From CAYRYU01 sp964428355 (GTDB taxonomy: Bacteria; Muiribacteriota; Ozemobacteria; Ozemobacterales; Ozemobacteraceae): a stretch of DNA of 31,946 nt. This document shows positions 8,305-15,501 of the stretch, piece after piece. Below the pieces are notes generated by a model. It was not told where the DNA came from, ran no database searches, and saw only the letters and a list, made by a program, of their open reading frames with translations. Each line of letters opens with the position of its first letter. Position 1 is the first letter of the stretch. Location: positions 1-31,946 of the forward strand of contig CAYRYU010000082.1 of the NCBI GenBank assembly GCA_964428355.1, in the 5' to 3' direction. A program made the position numbers and the translations under genes.

Positions 8305-8404
8305 TCACCGCCAAGACACCAGGGACACAAAGACCCGGGAGTTAAAAAAGGACGCCCGGGTCTTTTTCTTCGTGGGCTTCCTTTACGTCGCTGCTTTGTG
8401 GTGA
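8305..8404. repeat. Palindromic intergenic repeat, TCACCGCCAAG type
   Basis: The left end reads TCACCGCCAAGACACCAGG and ends in GACACAAAG (8305-8332). The right end at about 8364-8404 is its diverged reverse complement, beginning TCACCACAAAG on the minus strand. It fills nearly the whole gap between the convergent gltX and 8409-9047 genes. TCACCGCnAAGACnCnAAGG-like palindromes are remembered as widespread intergenic repeats in environmental bacteria with no agreed function. Its style resembles the element at 1092-1195, but the sequence is different. Confidence 0.6.
8331..8367 (+). terminator. Rho-independent terminator inside the repeat
   Basis: The stem AGACCCGGG (8331-8339) pairs perfectly with CCCGGGTCT (8355-8363) around a 15-nt loop and is followed by TTTT. 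It lies 34 bp after the gltX stop. It is the centre of the palindromic repeat, which suggests the repeat doubles as terminator. Confidence 0.7.
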
Positions 8405-8408
8405 TCCT

Positions 8409-9047
8409 TCAGTTCGGGAGGGTGTCCGCGAGGGTCTCGAGGCGCAGACACTGTTGGATTGCGGTCGAGATGTTTTCCCTGTATCTCTTGAGGTAGAGTT
8501 GTGATTCGGGAACCCGGTCGTTCCAGATCATGATCGAATAGGTCTTGAAATTGTCGATCGCCTTGGAAAAACAGTCGGTGAGGGTCGACAGGGTCGAACG
8601 AAGATCCTGCTTCACCTGGTTGTCCGAAACCGATCCGATCGACACGCCGATCGAGTTCACGATCCCCTTGTACCGCGCGACCGACTGTTCGTAATCCGCC
8701 AGCGTCTTTCCGATGTTCTGGGCGAGATTGAGGGCGTTGACGTAGGACGCGAACTTTTTGACCGTCCACTCCATCTGGGGGCGCAACAGCCCTGCGAGGG
8801 TCCGGATCGAATCCGCGGCCGGGGTTTTCCCCTCGAAGGGTGTGTTGGAAGAGGCATTCCCGAGGCGCTCCTCGATCTCCAGCCGGCTTTCCCGGCTCTG
8901 GGGAATCACGGAGGCGGCGCTTTTCGCCGATTCGACGATGGTCTCGGCATCGGGAGGAAGGCTTTCCCTCTCCGCAGCCCGGGCCGGTGAAACCGGAACG
9001 CAACACATCAGAATGACCACTCCTGCCATGATCTTCGCAAGCAACAT
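8409..9047 (-). CDS. Secreted protein of unknown function
   Basis: ATG at 9047 is preferred over ATG at 9053: AAGGAGG directly abuts the latter but has the normal 6-nt spacing from the former. The product is 212 aa. It begins MLLAKIMAGVVILMCC with a typical signal peptide ending near SPARA-AE. A cysteine early in the hydrophobic core does not form a clear lipobox. The mature part is helical, with long amphipathic stretches (AGLLRPQMEWTVKKFASYV, QSVARYKGIVNSIG, LSTLTDCFSKAIDNF) and one cysteine pair far apart. I recognise no family. It is convergent with gltX and separated from it only by the repeat. Confidence 0.75.
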   Translation of the reverse strand: MLLAKIMAGVVILMCCVPVSPARAAERESLPPDAETIVESAKSAASVIPQSRESRLEIEERLGNASSNTPFEGKTPAADSIRTLAGLLRPQMEWTVKKFASYVNALNLAQNIGKTLADYEQSVARYKGIVNSIGVSIGSVSDNQVKQDLRSTLSTLTDCFSKAIDNFKTYSIMIWNDRVPESQLYLKRYRENISTAIQQCLRLETLADTLPN

Positions 9048-9129
9048 CTGCATCCTCCTTGGGGTCTTTTTCCTGGAGGATAAAACGGTGCCCGGACCGG
9101 AACCGTTGAACTTTCGAAGGCCGTTGGGG

Positions 9130-9303
9130 TCAGTAGGGGATCAGGTTGCCCCCGCCAACCAGGGAGTAGGTCTGACTCGCAAGACCCGCGTTTCCCGAAA
9201 GTCCGGAAGCGTAATACAGGTTGAAACCGTTCCCCTGTTTCCATGGAGAGGAAACGATTTTCCAGCCGTGCGCAAAGAAGTGTTGCAGAAAGGCAAACTT
9301 TTG
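9130..9303 (-). pseudogene. Possible 5'-truncated coding remnant
   Basis: On the minus strand a frame of about 57 codons between an upstream TAG and a TGA at 9130-9132 reads like real protein: FAFLQHFFAHGWKIVSSP, then WKQGNGFNLYYASGL, SGNAGLASQTYSL and VGGGNLIPY. Codon use is similar to neighbouring genes, but there is no ATG or ribosome site. It ends about 80 bp upstream of the 9047 gene in the same direction. It may be the 3' end of a gene whose beginning was lost when the plus-strand gene at 9348 arrived. It could also be chance. Apart from the promoter below, the 9054-9347 gap shows nothing else. Confidence 0.3.
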
Positions 9304-9310
9304 CTATGCT
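9283..9310 (+). promoter_or_regulatory. Sigma-70-type promoter for the 9348 gene
   Basis: TTGCAG (9283-9288), a 16-bp spacer and TATGCT (9305-9310) precede the ATG at 9348 by 37 bp. The same TATGCT -10 occurs upstream of the PIN/TRAM gene. Confidence 0.5.
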
Positions 9311-9347
9311 GTCCAGGTCTTTCAACGCTCGCTGTCGAGGAGGAACC

Positions 9348-9809
9348 ATGAAACGCATTCTCGCAATCGTGATTTTGTCCGTGATCGCGGGGTTTTGCCC
9401 AGCCCTGGCCCAACCCGCGAAGGGGGATTCTCCCGAAAAGGTCTACCAGATGTTCATCGATGCGGTCCACCGCGAGGACGTCGATATGGTCCTTGCGTGC
9501 GGAACGAAGAAACCGGGGGAGAACCGGAAGGTCATCGAGCGCTCCCTTCCATTTCTCAAGCTTTCCACCCCCTTCCGTTTCCGCCCGACCGAACAGAGGA
9601 TATCGGGGGACCGTTGCGTGATAGTGGCGAAGGGATTCTTCACTTTGCCGGGGCTGGCCAATCTCACCGAGAGCCCGAAAGATCCGGAGGAATGGTCCTG
9701 GGTCACGATCGTCCTTGTCAAGGAAAAGAAGGTCTGGAAAGTGGACGAGCAGGAGATCACGGAGAAGGGGAAGTCCCCGCCGAAAGCGACCGACCGGATG
9801 TTCTGGTAG
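9348..9809 (+). CDS. Small secreted protein, possibly NTF2/DUF4878-like
   Basis: ATG at 9348 follows GAGGAGG; the product is 153 aa. A clear signal peptide (MKRILAIVILSVIAGF) ends at ALAQPA. The mature part starts with SPEKVYQMFIDAVHREDVD, a helix pattern seen in NTF2-like and DUF4878-type secreted proteins. It is followed by alternating strands (FRFRPTEQRISGDRCVIVA, WVTIVLVKEKKVWKVDE). The predicted cone-like fold and the terminal 'VWKVDE' phrase support that family loosely. There are no catalytic residues that I can identify. It is a single-gene unit with its own promoter and a terminator downstream. Confidence 0.75.
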   Translation: MKRILAIVILSVIAGFCPALAQPAKGDSPEKVYQMFIDAVHREDVDMVLACGTKKPGENRKVIERSLPFLKLSTPFRFRPTEQRISGDRCVIVAKGFFTLPGLANLTESPKDPEEWSWVTIVLVKEKKVWKVDEQEITEKGKSPPKATDRMFW

Positions 9810-9890
9810 ACTTGCGACCGGGTTTCCCGGTTTTCAGTCCTCGGCGTTCGCTTGTTGATCGCGAGGTTTCAATATCCCGGGAAAATGAAA

Positions 9891-9941
9891 GGGAACCGGA
9901 TCCCAGGTCACCCCACGTCGGGGCCGCCGGATCCGGTTCCC
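9891..9941. terminator. Bidirectional terminator between convergent genes
   Basis: A perfect 13-bp inverted repeat, GGGAACCGGATCC (9891-9903) and GGATCCGGTTCCC (9929-9941), encloses a 25-nt loop. The loop itself holds CCCC-ACGTC-GGGG. On the minus side the stem is followed by TTTCATTTT. It separates the 9348 gene and the Spo0M-like gene, which end toward each other. Confidence 0.65.
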
Positions 9942-9957
9942 TGTGTTCTTCCCTGGA

Positions 9958-10404
9958 TCAGACTTTGAAGGTCACCCAGGATGAGGCGGGATCGGTGCCC
10001 GAGGCATCGACCGCGGCATAGGCACGCCATTCGTGGCGGGCAAGTTTCCCCGTATAGGTCGGCTGGGCATCGGGGGGGATCCGGATAACGGCTTCCCATG
10101 CGTATCCCTGTTGTTTGGCCATGGTCTGCTCCGGAGCGACGACCATCTCCTGCTCGTAGGTTTTCGAGGTCTCGACGTGATCGGTGGTCATCGTGCTGCC
10201 TTCCTTCTTGAGCTTGACAGTCACCGTCTCCGTTCCTTCGATTTTGAGATAGACCTTGGCGATCTTGAGGTCGTTCTCCGCCACGCCCGTGATCTTTGCG
10301 GGAAAGCTGCCATCCGGGGCCCTCGGCCCGATTTCCAGATTGACCTTGGCGGCCCCGCCCGTCACGAAGTTGACCGCGGATTTCAACGAATCGAACAGTC
10401 CCAT
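9958..10404 (-). CDS. Spo0M-like (arrestin-fold) protein, tentative
   Basis: The product is 148 aa, with ATG at 10404 preceded by AAGGGGGATGAA. The N-terminus MGLFDSLKSAVNFVTGGAAKV resembles the short amphipathic opening of Spo0M (sporulation-control) proteins. The rest is a series of beta strands with the AKVYLKIEGTETVTVK phrase and a C-terminal WVTFKV strand. An arrestin-like beta-sandwich is the best guess. No membrane segment or catalytic site is seen. It is a single-gene unit with its own promoter about 80 bp upstream and a terminator behind it. A looser alternative is an uncharacterised beta-sandwich protein unrelated to Spo0M. Confidence 0.6.
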   Translation of the reverse strand: MGLFDSLKSAVNFVTGGAAKVNLEIGPRAPDGSFPAKITGVAENDLKIAKVYLKIEGTETVTVKLKKEGSTMTTDHVETSKTYEQEMVVAPEQTMAKQQGYAWEAVIRIPPDAQPTYTGKLARHEWRAYAAVDASGTDPASSWVTFKV

Positions 10405-10484
10405 TTCATCCCCCTTCAGTTTTTTTCCGGAATCCGGGAAGGCTGGCGGCGAAAGGACCGATTCCAGCCTGCCGGTCCGAAACG

Positions 10485-10514
10485 ATTATATCGGATTTTC
10501 CTGGGGGGGTGCAA
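10485..10514 (-). promoter_or_regulatory. Sigma-70-type promoter of the Spo0M-like gene
   Basis: On the minus strand, TTGCAC (10509-10514), an 18-bp spacer and a consensus TATAAT (10485-10490) imply a leader of about 75 nt before the ATG at 10404. In the stretch between this promoter and the arsM promoter, 10515-10657, I see nothing else. Confidence 0.6.
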
Positions 10515-10657
10515 TCAGGTTGAGAAGCGGCCATGGGACAACGGGGTTCAGTACGACACACGAATCGGGGAAGAATTGGAATTCAGACCCGTTTGCGAAA
10601 AATGACAGGCAAAGAAAAAGCATCGATTCCGGTGCGAACCTTGGGGATCGGGAGTGC

Positions 10658-10679
10658 ATCTGCACGGCATCTGCACGGC
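10658..10679. repeat. 11-bp tandem repeat abutting the arsM promoter
   Basis: ATCTGCACGGC occurs twice in direct succession (10658-10668 and 10669-10679), ending one base before the -35 box. The length, one helical turn per copy, fits an activator or repressor site, but no known regulator is identified. Confidence 0.5.
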
Positions 10680-10708
10680 TTGACAGATGGCATTCCCGAT
10701 GTTATTAT
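10680..10708 (+). promoter_or_regulatory. Strong sigma-70-type promoter of the ars operon
   Basis: TTGACA (10680-10685), a 17-bp spacer and TATTAT (10703-10708) form a near-consensus promoter. The start would be near 10715, giving a leader of about 68 nt before the arsM ATG. Confidence 0.75.
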
Positions 10709-10714
10709 TTCGTT

Positions 10715-10734
10715 GTTTCGAGTTTTAACGAAAC
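10715..10734. promoter_or_regulatory. Candidate ArsR operator in the ars promoter
   Basis: The perfect inverted repeat GTTTCG-8-CGAAAC (10715-10720 and 10729-10734) begins at the predicted transcription start. Further TTTCG half-site copies flank it on both sides. A repressor bound here would block the promoter, which fits the ArsR encoded in the operon. Its sequence differs from the palindrome in front of the second ArsR gene, so the two regulators may recognise different sites. Confidence 0.5.
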
Positions 10735-10782
10735 AAGTTTCGGAAGATCGATAGATTTCCAGAAATGACGGGGGAGAAAACC

Positions 10783-11691
10783 ATGTCCGAGAAGAAAACG
10801 ATCCTGCTTCATCCCGACCAGGTCCGGATCTCAGTCCGGGAAGGCTACGGCCGAATCGCCCGTGGCCAGGGCTCCTGCTGCGGCCCGGCCAGCACCACCG
10901 CTTCATCCTGTTGCGGGTCCCCGGCTCCGGCCAGACTGGCCCGTGAGCTCGGCTACCAGGATACGGATCTTACCGCACTTCCAGACGGTGCCAATCTGGG
11001 TCTCTCGTGCGGCAACCCCACTGCCATCGCCGCCCTGCAGCCCGGTGAGATCGTCCTCGACCTGGGCAGCGGCGGGGGTTTCGATGTCTTCATCGCCGCC
11101 CGGAAGGTTGGGACGGCCGGCCGGGTCATTGGAGTCGACATGACCCCTGACATGCTCGCACGGGCCCGCGGCAACATCCCCGGCTTCCGAAAGAGCACCG
11201 GCCTCGACAACGTCGAGTTCCGGCTGGGGGAGATCGAGCATCTCCCCGTGGCGGACAAGACGGTCGATGTAATCATTTCCAACTGCGTCCTCAATCTTTC
11301 CCCCGACAAGCCCCAGGTCTGGAAGGAGATCTTCCGGGTCCTTCGCCCTGGGGGCCGGGTGGCGATATCGGACCTGGCCCTCCGCAAACCCCTTCCCCAG
11401 GCCATCCAGCAGTCCGTCGCGGCCCTCATCGGGTGCGTGGCTGGTGCCCCCCTCATCGAGGAAACCAGAGCCTGGCTCAACGAAGCGGGCTTTCGTGAAA
11501 TCCGTCTTGAAGAGAAGCCCCAGGCCATCGACGCCATGCTCTCCGGAAACGATCCGCTTTATCGGGACATCCTTGCCGCTCTACCTGAGGGGGGTTCCCT
11601 CAACGATTTTGTGACAAGCCTTTCCATCAGTGCCCGCCGCCCCTCGAGCCCCACCCGCAAGCCCAGCGCAAAACGCGAGAGCCAGAAATGA
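10783..11691 (+). CDS. arsM: Arsenite S-adenosylmethionine methyltransferase
   Basis: ATG at 10783 is chosen over 10765 because GGGGGAG lies 6 nt upstream; the product is 302 aa. It methylates As(III) using SAM and thiols in the cytoplasm. The SAM-binding motif is VLDLGSGGGFDVFIAA followed by VIGVDMTPDM. The three cysteines expected for trivalent arsenic binding are present: C76 (LSCGNP), C168 (SNCVLNLSPDK) and C218 (IGCVAGA). Additional CC pairs lie in the N-terminal 45 residues. It is the first gene of the operon arsM-arsR-arsC-acr3, with overlapping starts. Putting arsM first, ahead of the regulator, is less common than regulator-first order. Confidence 0.95.
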   Translation: MSEKKTILLHPDQVRISVREGYGRIARGQGSCCGPASTTASSCCGSPAPARLARELGYQDTDLTALPDGANLGLSCGNPTAIAALQPGEIVLDLGSGGGFDVFIAARKVGTAGRVIGVDMTPDMLARARGNIPGFRKSTGLDNVEFRLGEIEHLPVADKTVDVIISNCVLNLSPDKPQVWKEIFRVLRPGGRVAISDLALRKPLPQAIQQSVAALIGCVAGAPLIEETRAWLNEAGFREIRLEEKPQAIDAMLSGNDPLYRDILAALPEGGSLNDFVTSLSISARRPSSPTRKPSAKRESQK

Positions 11692-12086
11692 GTCCCGACA
11701 TGCGCCCGTTCCTGAACATCACCAAGGCGTTGGCGGACGAAACCCGCCTTCGGATCCTGATGGCTCTCCGGAGCGATGAACTGTGCATCTGCCAGATCGT
11801 CGCCCTCCTGAAAATGGCTCCCTCCACGGTTTCGCGCCATGTCTATCTCCTTTCCCAGGCCGGCCTGATCGACAAGCGGAAGTGCGGCAAGTGGATCTAC
11901 TGCCGCCTTCCCGGTTCCGGCGCCTCGGCCGTGGTCACAGCGGCCCTGACCATGACCGTCAAGGCCTTGACCGGGGCTGCCCCCATCCTCCGTGACGTGG
12001 ACCGTCTTTCGGAAATCAAGACCCTCAGCCTCGAAGACCTCTGCTTTCCTATGAACCAGAAACGCAGCCGCAAGGCGAAGCGATGA
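11688..12086 (+). CDS. arsR: ArsR-family metalloregulator
   Basis: ATG at 11688 overlaps the arsM stop (ATGA); the product is 132 aa. A second in-frame ATG at 11700 is possible. A winged-helix fold is clear: ALADETRLRILMAL, the helix LCICQIVALLKM, recognition helix APSTVSRHVYLLSQAGLI and the KWIYCRL wing. C33 and C35 (ELCICQ) occupy the position of the arsenite-binding cysteines of ArsR (ELCVCDLC in the E. coli type), with the third one replaced. C75-C82 region cysteines in the wing may complete the site. It probably represses the operon through the palindrome at 10715-10734 and releases it upon As(III) binding. Confidence 0.92.
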   Translation: MSPDMRPFLNITKALADETRLRILMALRSDELCICQIVALLKMAPSTVSRHVYLLSQAGLIDKRKCGKWIYCRLPGSGASAVVTAALTMTVKALTGAAPILRDVDRLSEIKTLSLEDLCFPMNQKRSRKAKR

Positions 12087-12535
12087 TGCCCACGAAACCC
12101 CGCCTCCTGTTTCTCTGCACCGGGAATTCCTGCCGCAGCCAGATGGCCGAAGCATGGACCCGTCATCTCTGGCCTGGGACTTTTGAAGTCTTCTCGGCAG
12201 GCATCGTCGCCCACGGGCTCAATCCTCACGCTGTGGTCGTCATGGCCGAGCGTGGCATCGACATGTCTGGCGGGCGGTCGAAAACCCTGGCCGATCTTCC
12301 CATCCGCGAGTTCGATTTCGTGGTCACAGTCTGCGGCCACGCCGAACAGGCTTGTCCCGTCTTTTCCGCCCGCACGAAAAGGATCCATCAAGGTTTCGAC
12401 GATCCTCCCAAATTGGCGGCCACGGCCCCGACCCCCGAAGAAGCCCTCGGTCATTTCCGGCGCGTGCGTGATGAAATCGCCGACTTCGTCCGTTCGCTGC
12501 CGTCCATCCTTTCCATAAAGGAGAACCGATCATGA
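12083..12535 (+). CDS. arsC: Arsenate reductase, thioredoxin-coupled type
   Basis: ATG at 12083 overlaps the arsR stop; the product is 150 aa. It reduces As(V) to As(III) in the cytoplasm. The low-molecular-weight-phosphatase fold is shown by the P-loop LCTGNSCRSQMAEA (C12 and C17), and the redox pair is C84 and C91 (VTVCGHAEQACP). The spacing corresponds to the C10/C82/C89 triad of Bacillus ArsC, so electrons should come from thioredoxin, not glutaredoxin. The conserved FDDPP segment (here HQGFDDPPKLAAT) is also intact. The product feeds the efflux pump and the methyltransferase encoded in the same operon. Confidence 0.95.
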   Translation: MMPTKPRLLFLCTGNSCRSQMAEAWTRHLWPGTFEVFSAGIVAHGLNPHAVVVMAERGIDMSGGRSKTLADLPIREFDFVVTVCGHAEQACPVFSARTKRIHQGFDDPPKLAATAPTPEEALGHFRRVRDEIADFVRSLPSILSIKENRS

Positions 12536-13593
12536 GCGACGGAATTTCCCAGAAACTTTCCTTCCTCGACCGCTATCTGACCCTCTGGATCTTCATGGCC
12601 ATGGGAATCGGAGTGGGCATCGGCTATTTCGCTCCCGCCGCGACCGAGTCTTTCAACCAGGCTTTCTCGGTCGGCACCACCAACATCCCCATCGCCATAG
12701 GCCTGATCCTGATGATGTATCCCCCCCTCGCCAAGGTGAAGTACGAGGAACTGGGGGATGTATTCAAGGATTGGAAGGTCCTCATTCTCTCCCTCGTACA
12801 AAACTGGATAATTGGGCCTTTCCTGATGTTCTTCCTGGCGATCTTCTTCCTGCGGGATTATCCGGAGTACATGGTCGGTCTCATCATGATCGGGCTTGCC
12901 CGTTGCATCGCCATGGTCATTGTCTGGAACGACCTGGCCGAGGGTGACACCGAGTATTGTGCGGGCCTCGTCGCCTTCAACAGCATCTTCCAGGTGCTCT
13001 TCTTCAGCGTCTACTCCTGGTTCTTCATCACCATCCTGCCCCCGTATTTCGGCCTGAAAGGGGCGGTGGTGGAGATCAGCATCCGGCAGATCGCAGAGAG
13101 CGTCTTCATCTACCTGGGAATCCCGTTCATCGCCGGCCTCCTGACACGGTTCATCCTCATCAAGGCCAAAAGCAAGGAGTGGTATCACTCCTCGTTCATC
13201 CCCGTGATCAGTCCCGTCACCCTCATCGCCCTTTTGTTCACCATCGTCGTGATGTTCAGCCTCAAGGGCCAGCTCATCGTCCAGATCCCGATGGATGTCC
13301 TGCGAATCGCGCTTCCGCTCCTGATCTATTTCGTCGTCATGTTCTGCGTGAGCTTTTTCATTGGGGCGAAGCTCGAAGCCGGCTACAAGAAGACCGCCAC
13401 CCTCTCGTTCACGGCGGCCAGCAACAATTTCGAGCTGGCCATCGCGGTTGCCGTGGCCGTGTTCGGCATCAAGAGCGGGGCCGCCTTCGCCGCGGTCATC
13501 GGACCGCTCGTGGAGGTACCGGTTCTCATCGGCCTTGTCAACGTCGCTTTCGCCTTCAGGAAGAGGTGGTTCGCTCCGAAGCCATCTTCATGA
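12532..13593 (+). CDS. acr3: Arsenite efflux permease, Acr3 family
   Basis: ATG at 12532 overlaps the arsC stop (ATGA) and follows AAAGGAG; the product is 353 aa, the usual Acr3 length. About ten membrane segments are visible. The signature LARCIAMVIVWNDLAEGD, with its essential cysteine in the fourth helix, and the late GPLVEVPVLIGLVN with a conserved glutamate identify the family. It exports As(III) across the inner membrane, driven by proton motive force. It is the last gene of the plus-strand ars operon. It runs toward the minus-strand operon that ends at 13697. Confidence 0.96.
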   Translation: MSDGISQKLSFLDRYLTLWIFMAMGIGVGIGYFAPAATESFNQAFSVGTTNIPIAIGLILMMYPPLAKVKYEELGDVFKDWKVLILSLVQNWIIGPFLMFFLAIFFLRDYPEYMVGLIMIGLARCIAMVIVWNDLAEGDTEYCAGLVAFNSIFQVLFFSVYSWFFITILPPYFGLKGAVVEISIRQIAESVFIYLGIPFIAGLLTRFILIKAKSKEWYHSSFIPVISPVTLIALLFTIVVMFSLKGQLIVQIPMDVLRIALPLLIYFVVMFCVSFFIGAKLEAGYKKTATLSFTAASNNFELAIAVAVAVFGIKSGAAFAAVIGPLVEVPVLIGLVNVAFAFRKRWFAPKPSS

Positions 13594-13680
13594 GCCGGAA
13601 CAGGCTTCACAAACCCGTCTCCTTCCAGGTAGGGCTTGGGTGCCCCTTTGCCCCGACCAATGCTACCCTTTCGGGATCGG

Positions 13681-13711
13681 GATTCCCCGGAATTTCCTAT
13701 TCCGCGGGATC
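13681..13711. terminator. Weak hairpin between convergent ars operons
   Basis: GATTCCCCGGAAT (13681-13693) and ATTCCGCGGGATC (13699-13711) pair with two mismatches around a 5-nt loop. It overlaps the stop codon of the minus-strand gene. No strong T-run follows, so it is only a candidate terminator. Confidence 0.3.
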
Positions 13712-14014
13712 TTGGGATAGCTGGTCTTCGACAACCCGGAAAAATGCGTCCCGGTCGGGAACGTCACCCGGGCTTACTTCGGCGCCGTTCACGAAGACAC
13801 TGGGGATCTTCTTGAACTTTCCCGTTCCGCTCCGGGCACGCCGAAAACCTTCAGTCGGGGCAACCGGGCAGGCGGTCCCGGCCTCATACTCGTCGACACG
13901 CAAACGCCCGGGATATCGTTCCATGGCTTCCGCCCCCAAGGCCCGGATTGCCCGGCACTTCTTGGTCGTCGGGCATGCCAGCAACATCTCTATCCTCATC
14001 GGTTGTCCGCTCAT
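13697..14014 (-). CDS. Small thioredoxin-like protein
   Basis: The product is 105 aa; ATG at 14014 overlaps the ligase stop (ATGA) and GGAGG lies 4 nt upstream. A C14-PTTKK-C20 motif sits at the position of a thioredoxin active site (MRIEMLLACPTTKKC) but with five residues between the cysteines, not two. A second cysteine, in GTACPVAP, precedes the KKIPSVFVNG segment, which looks like the cis-Pro strand of thioredoxin folds. It resembles small thioredoxin-like proteins of organometal or metalloid loci, but I cannot name a family. It is the last gene of the nine-gene operon. Confidence 0.7.
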   Translation of the reverse strand: MSGQPMRIEMLLACPTTKKCRAIRALGAEAMERYPGRLRVDEYEAGTACPVAPTEGFRRARSGTGKFKKIPSVFVNGAEVSPGDVPDRDAFFRVVEDQLSQDPAE

Positions 14015-14796
14015 GAAACCTCCGGAACAGGTTCCCCAAGGTTCAGAACGCGGTTTCCGTACTTTCCCCGATGCAGGACGAGGGCCTCCTCGCGCTCACC
14101 CGCAGAGAGTTTTCCCCTCTCGAAGTTGATACCGCGTTCCCGGGCAATGGCCGAAACGAGGCTCTCGGTGACCTCCCGGACCTCGAGGTGCCGTTCGAGG
14201 CACTTCCTGAGGGTGGTGATCCGTTCTGCGATCCGCTTCGCACCATGCCGTTCGCGCTTCTCCGGGGATGGCATTAGAACGGCTTCCATCGCGGCGACAT
14301 CGGCATCGAAAAGGATCGCCCCGGAAAAAGAGCGAACTCCATACCAATCGGTAAGCGTCAAACCCGCAACCTTCCTTCCGCCCACAAGGATGTCATTCGG
14401 ACCCGAAAAGCAAGCCTCGGCCGACACACCCATCATCTGGAAAGCGCTCGCGATGATTCTCCCCCAGACTGCCAGGGCGGAATCCGGTGGGTCGCCGGCC
14501 CTTTCTTCCATCAGGAAGATCGCGGAAAAAACCAGGCAATCACGGTCGCAGTAAACCGCTCCGCCCTCACTGGGGCGGCGAACCACCGGAATCCCCCTCC
14601 GGCGACATTCATCGAGGTTCACTTCCCTGGCGGCATCCTGGGAGGCTCCGATCAAAACACATGGCTGAAGGCGGCGCAAAAGAAACGTGTTCGGGGAAGA
14701 TCCCTCGTCGATTGCCCGCCAGATCGCCTCAAGGCTCGAAAGGTGAAAAACGGCATCTTCACAGTCATCAACGATCAACCGCCAGCGTTTATCCAT
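14011..14796 (-). CDS. Lipoate-protein ligase A family protein, divergent
   Basis: ATG at 14796 is preferred over GTG at 14805, since AGGGTG is then 8 nt upstream; the product is 261 aa. The BPL/LplA catalytic fold is clear: FLLRRLQPCVLIGASQD, then RRPSEGGAVYCDRD, and later NDILVGGRKVAG with the conserved lipoate-contacting lysine at 142. The normal glycine-rich motif is RRxSGGGAVxHD; here one glycine is Glu and the His is Cys. Such enzymes adenylate lipoate (or octanoate) and transfer it to a lipoyl domain. No lipoyl-domain acceptor is seen in the window. The gene overlaps the DUF5714 gene by 8 bp and the thioredoxin-like gene by 4 bp, so it belongs to the redox operon. Confidence 0.85.
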   Translation of the reverse strand: MDKRWRLIVDDCEDAVFHLSSLEAIWRAIDEGSSPNTFLLRRLQPCVLIGASQDAAREVNLDECRRRGIPVVRRPSEGGAVYCDRDCLVFSAIFLMEERAGDPPDSALAVWGRIIASAFQMMGVSAEACFSGPNDILVGGRKVAGLTLTDWYGVRSFSGAILFDADVAAMEAVLMPSPEKRERHGAKRIAERITTLRKCLERHLEVREVTESLVSAIARERGINFERGKLSAGEREEALVLHRGKYGNRVLNLGEPVPEVS

Positions 14797-15469
14797 TGAA
14801 AACACACCCTGACTTGCAATCCGAAACCCTTTTCGAAAACCGGCACTTCAAGGAAATCTTCTCGAGTGGGAACCCCAGTTCGCGACGCATCAATTCCCAG
14901 GCGGTTTCGATCACCGCCAGCCCGCTTTGCCTGCAGCACCTGCCACCCGGATGAGTCGCGATCTGCTGCAAAGCCCGCGCGGTTCCCGTCAAAACTGCCC
15001 GCCGTTCGCGATCACTGAGGGGAGTCGCTCTCGTGATAAGGGAAACAAGCGCTCCAGCATTCGCTCCCGCCCCGCAAACCCCCATTTCAGCGCAGGAAAG
15101 GGGAGGGATCTCCGAAAGCCGCTCGACCGCTTTCCGAACCTGATCCGCCGGGAGGTTTTTCAATCCACGGTTCCTCAGCACAGCCGCCAGGACGGGCAGG
15201 ACCGTGAAGTGAAACTGGGGTCCATGTCCACGGAATGCAATGTGCGCAGTGACGAGATCCCATAACACCTGTGGGGCGGTTTCCCTCGATCTTTCACAAA
15301 CCCGCGTCACGAATTCCCGCGGGTCGGCGGTTCGGCAGTCCTCGCAGACATAGTGCCCATCGGGACAGCTGAATTCCGCTTCTTCCGAGACGTGGCAAAA
15401 CGAGCATGACAATTTTCCCTGGGTTTCCTGCCATGGACGGTCGCACAAGGGACACAGCCGCCCGCTCAT
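14789..15469 (-). CDS. DUF5714 cysteine-rich protein
   Basis: ATG at 15469 follows AAGGGG; a TTG at 15505 overlapping the permease stop is the alternative. The product is 226 aa. The N-terminus has zinc-ribbon cysteines (C6, C9, C22, C25), then CPDGHYVCEDC, a phrase typical of DUF5714. The later part has HGPQFHFTVLPVLAAVL, MGVCGAGANAGALVSLI and GGRCCRQS, all landmarks of the family. The clustered Cys and His residues suggest metal or thiol chemistry, but no reaction is known for the family. It sits between the permease and the lipoate ligase, so the three probably act together. Confidence 0.75.
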   Translation of the reverse strand: MSGRLCPLCDRPWQETQGKLSCSFCHVSEEAEFSCPDGHYVCEDCRTADPREFVTRVCERSRETAPQVLWDLVTAHIAFRGHGPQFHFTVLPVLAAVLRNRGLKNLPADQVRKAVERLSEIPPLSCAEMGVCGAGANAGALVSLITRATPLSDRERRAVLTGTARALQQIATHPGGRCCRQSGLAVIETAWELMRRELGFPLEKISLKCRFSKRVSDCKSGCVFNG

Positions 15470-15501
15470 CCGAAAATCCCCTTGATTCTGGAATTCATGG
15501 C

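Noticed and set aside
13697..14014. Selenocysteine in the small thioredoxin-like protein
   Set aside because: All active-site positions are encoded as Cys, there is no in-frame TGA, and no SECIS-like hairpin was noticed.
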